The notes under the pieces: model-generated | The model's input: the letters and a program-made list of their open reading frames with translations, nothing else | Told to the model about the DNA's origin: nothing | The model's database searches: none | Translations under genes and position numbers: made by a program | Origin: an uncultured Oscillibacter sp. | GTDB taxonomy: Bacteria > Bacillota > Clostridia > Oscillospirales > Oscillospiraceae | Assembly: GCA_910584995.1 (NCBI GenBank) | Contig: CAJUDW010000025.1 | Span: forward strand, 1-35,965 | Reading direction: 5' to 3' | DNA length: 35,965 bases | Shown here: piece by piece, positions 31,980 through 35,965 of the stretch | How the letters are laid out: each line of letters begins with the position of its first letter | How positions within the stretch are numbered: the first letter of the stretch is position 1

Positions 31980-32007
31980 TTGAAAAAACGTTCACACATG
32001 GTAAAAT
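31980..32007 (+). promoter_or_regulatory. Promoter of hppA
   Basis: TTGAAA (31980-31985), 16-base spacer ending TGG, TAAAAT (32002-32007), about 30 bases before the start codon. Confidence 0.7.
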
Positions 32008-32035
32008 AGATTCACATTAAAAAAGGAGTGATGGT

Positions 32036-34156
<2,121 letters not shown>

Positions 34157-34184
34157 GAAAGCGGAAAAATTTCTTATCATATCA

Positions 34185-34217
34185 GGAGCGTCCCCAGAGG
34201 GGGGGGGCGCTCCTTTT
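34185..34217 (+). terminator. Terminator after hppA
   Basis: GGAGCG (34185-34190) pairs with CGCTCC (34208-34213), then TTTT. The loop side contains a run of nine or more G. Confidence 0.82.
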
Positions 34218-34266
34218 CCGTCTTCCCCGCCCTTCCCGCCGCTGGCAGCGAAGGAAAACAAATGGA

Positions 34267-34289
34267 TATCCTACTTGATAGCTAGGATA
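34267..34289. promoter_or_regulatory. Inverted repeat upstream of the NifU-like operon (possible operator)
   Basis: TATCCTA (34267-34273) and TAGGATA (34283-34289), 9-base spacer, about 50 bases before the -35. It could be a site for an iron-sulfur or redox regulator; no specific family assigned. Confidence 0.4.
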
Positions 34290-34339
34290 ATTGCCGAAAA
34301 TTTGGAGTGTCTAAAATGCCGGGAACCAGCCCGGATTGC

Positions 34340-34368
34340 TTGACAAGAAATTCGATTGCCGATATAAT
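34340..34368 (+). promoter_or_regulatory. Consensus promoter of the NifU-like/GGGtGRT operon
   Basis: TTGACA (34340-34345), 17-base spacer, TATAAT (34363-34368), a perfect sigma-A promoter with a leader of about 65 nt. Confidence 0.92.
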
Positions 34369-34437
34369 ATCCACGGAAAGCCCACGGAAGACCTCGATTT
34401 TCCGAAAAATACGCTGTAAGGAAAGGATGCATCGAAC

Positions 34438-35130
34438 ATGATCTACTCTACTGAAGTACAGAACATGTGTCCCGTCGCCAAAGGCGCCTATCACGGCCCC
34501 GCCCCCATCCCCGAGGAGGGCAAGTGGGTTCAGGCGAAAGAAATCAAAGATATCAACGGCTTCACCCATGGTGTGGGTTGGTGCGCGCCCCAGCAGGGCG
34601 CCTGCAAACTGACGCTGAACGTGAAGGATGGCGTCATTGAAGAGGCGCTGGTGGAGACCTTGGGCTGCTCCGGCATGACCCACTCTGCCGCTATGGCCAG
34701 CGAGATCCTCATCGGCAAGACCCTTCTGGAGGCGCTGAATACCGATCTGGTGTGCGACGCCATTAACACCGCCATGCGGGAACTGTTCCTGCAAATTGTC
34801 TATGGCCGTACCCAGTCTGCATTTTCTGAAGGCGGCCTGGCTATCGGCGCGTCCCTGGAGGATCTGGGCAAGGGCCTCCGCTCCCAGGTGGGCACCATGT
34901 TCGGCACCAAGGCCAAGGGCCCCCGCTATCTGGAGATGGCCGAGGGCTACTGCACCCGCATGGCCCTGAACAAGGACGATGAGGTTATCGGCTATGAGTT
35001 CGTGAATCTGGGCAAGATGATGAACCGCATCAAGAAGGGCGACGACGCCAATGTGGCGCTGGAGAAAGCCACCGGCCACTACGGCCAGTTTGACGCCGCT
35101 GTCAAGTACATCGATCCCCGGCACGAATAA
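34438..35130 (+). CDS. NifU/IscU-like iron-sulfur scaffold-family protein
   Basis: 230 residues. The central part (about 40-130) resembles the IscU/NifU N-terminal fold: ACKLTLNVKDGVIEEALVETLGCSGMTHSAAMASEILIGKTLLEAL. Cysteines visible are Cys11, 49, 56, 77, 106 and 172. The classic third scaffold motif (HCS) is not obvious, so cluster chemistry may differ from IscU. The N-terminal 40 residues and the C-terminal 100 are extra. AAAGGA about 10 bases before the ATG is a moderate ribosome binding site. The gene is followed 20 bases later by the GGGtGRT protein gene, a pairing I recall from related Clostridia but whose role is uncharacterised. Confidence 0.82.
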   Translation: MIYSTEVQNMCPVAKGAYHGPAPIPEEGKWVQAKEIKDINGFTHGVGWCAPQQGACKLTLNVKDGVIEEALVETLGCSGMTHSAAMASEILIGKTLLEALNTDLVCDAINTAMRELFLQIVYGRTQSAFSEGGLAIGASLEDLGKGLRSQVGTMFGTKAKGPRYLEMAEGYCTRMALNKDDEVIGYEFVNLGKMMNRIKKGDDANVALEKATGHYGQFDAAVKYIDPRHE

Positions 35131-35150
35131 GAGAGGAGGGCATAGAAATT

Positions 35151-35965
35151 ATGGCTCTGTTTGAAAGCTACGAGAGAAGAATCGACAAGATCAATGGCGT
35201 CCTCGCGCAGTACGGGATCAAGGATGTGGAGGAGTGCCGGACTATCTGCCAGGACAAGGGCTTCGACCCCTACGAGATCGTAAAGGGTATCCAGCCCATC
35301 TGCTTTGAGAACGCCTGCTGGGCTTACTGCGTAGGCGCGGCTATCGCCATCAAGAAGAATGTAACCACCGCCGCTGAGGCTGCCAAGGCCATCGGCGAGG
35401 GCCTCCAGGCCTTCTGCATCGACGGCTCTGTGGCCGATGACCGGAAGGTGGGCCTGGGTCACGGCAACCTGGGCGCCATGCTGCTGAGCGACGAGTCCAA
35501 GTGCTTTGCCTTCCTGGCGGGCCACGAGTCCTTCGCCGCCGCCGAGGGTGCTATCGGCATCGTCCGCAACGCCAACAAGGCCCGGAAGGAGCCCCTGCGG
35601 GTTATTCTGAACGGCCTGGGCAAGGACGCCGCCCAGATCATCAGCCGTATCAACGGCTTCACCTATGTCCAGACCCAGTTCGACTACGCCACCGGCGAAG
35701 TGAACGTTGTCAAGGAGACCCGTTACTCTGAGGGCGAGCGGGCCAACGTCCGCTGCTACGGCGCGGATGATGTGCGGGAAGGCGTTGCCATCATGCACAA
35801 AGAGGGCGTGGATGTGTCCATCACCGGCAACTCCACCAACCCCACCCGGTTCCAGCATCCTGTGGCCGGAACCTATAAGAAGGAGTGCGTGGAGCAGGGG
35901 AAGAAGTACTTCTCCGTGGCCTCCGGCGGCGGCACCGGCCGCACCCTGCACCCGGACAACATGGC
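35151..35965 (+). CDS. GGGtGRT protein, cut by the window end
   Basis: 271 codons are present and no stop is reached. It starts MALFESYERRIDKINGVLAQYGI after GAGAGGAGGG. The family-naming motif is visible as SGGGTGRTLHPDN at the end of the window. Other stretches are NACWAYCVGAAIAIKK, GLGHGNLGAMLLSDESKCFAFLAGHESFAAAEGA and NGLGKDAAQIISRINGFTYV. Several Cys (in ECRTICQ, PICFENACWAYC, QAFCIDG, KCFAF) could bind metal or clusters. The biochemical function is unknown; coexpression with the NifU-like protein suggests a link to iron-sulfur or redox metabolism. Confidence 0.9.
   Translation, partial: MALFESYERRIDKINGVLAQYGIKDVEECRTICQDKGFDPYEIVKGIQPICFENACWAYCVGAAIAIKKNVTTAAEAAKAIGEGLQAFCIDGSVADDRKVGLGHGNLGAMLLSDESKCFAFLAGHESFAAAEGAIGIVRNANKARKEPLRVILNGLGKDAAQIISRINGFTYVQTQFDYATGEVNVVKETRYSEGERANVRCYGADDVREGVAIMHKEGVDVSITGNSTNPTRFQHPVAGTYKKECVEQGKKYFSVASGGGTGRTLHPDNM

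Overview
The window looks like chromosomal DNA of a GC-rich anaerobic Clostridia, most like the Oscillospiraceae (Oscillibacter, Flavonifractor or Lawsonibacter type). The reasons are strong AGGAGG ribosome binding sites, a single-chain pyruvate:ferredoxin oxidoreductase, a CBS-domain family II pyrophosphatase plus a membrane pyrophosphatase, a MurT/GatD-type pair, a type 3 prolyl-tRNA synthetase and a GGGtGRT protein. This placement is inferred from gene content only. I see no phage, no CRISPR array, no rRNA and no tRNA.

Layout: (1) 1-3170: bioY with a clear promoter and BirA-type operator, a family 4 uracil-DNA glycosylase, a small membrane protein, a MITE-like element and an alpha/beta hydrolase. 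(2) 3250-7935: pyrG with a long, possibly attenuated leader, an overlapping M24 peptidase, and a CBS/DRTGG pyrophosphatase with its own promoter. (3) 7980-9420: a PurO-type IMP cyclohydrolase and a YgjP-like metalloprotease, both on the minus strand. (4) 9420-12340: an AT-richer accessory patch with two membrane-anchored XRE regulators that share a palindromic operator, a small membrane protein and a GNAT acetyltransferase. (5) 12349-17430: proS, then a metal-efflux module on the minus strand (ArsR/CadC-type sensor, HMA metallochaperone, P1B ATPase), then a hotdog thioesterase. (6) 17457-20160: comM-thiI operon. (7) 20490-24320: PFOR with a Rex-like site on its promoter. (8) 24720-30410: minus-strand series metallophosphoesterase, mnmG, cyclase-family hydrolase, MurT-like ligase, GatD-like protein; the last four are tightly coupled. 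(9) 30540-35965: a possible small transcript, a lipoprotein, the membrane pyrophosphatase hppA behind a field of repeated 9-mers, and a NifU-like/GGGtGRT pair cut by the window end.

The most interesting points are the following. The GatD-like protein has lost the expected catalytic Cys and His, and its MurT-like partner has lost family motifs. About nine TTTGCGTAA-type motifs lie upstream of hppA. A dispersed ~154 bp element is present in two copies with short terminal inverted repeats. The two XRE regulators share an AACCARCGGTTG operator. A promoter-terminator unit at 30547-30728 could encode a 27-residue peptide.

Functionally the window combines pyrophosphate handling (two different pyrophosphatases), pyruvate oxidation and iron-sulfur assembly, nucleotide synthesis, tRNA modification and charging, metal efflux and cell-wall-type ligase chemistry.
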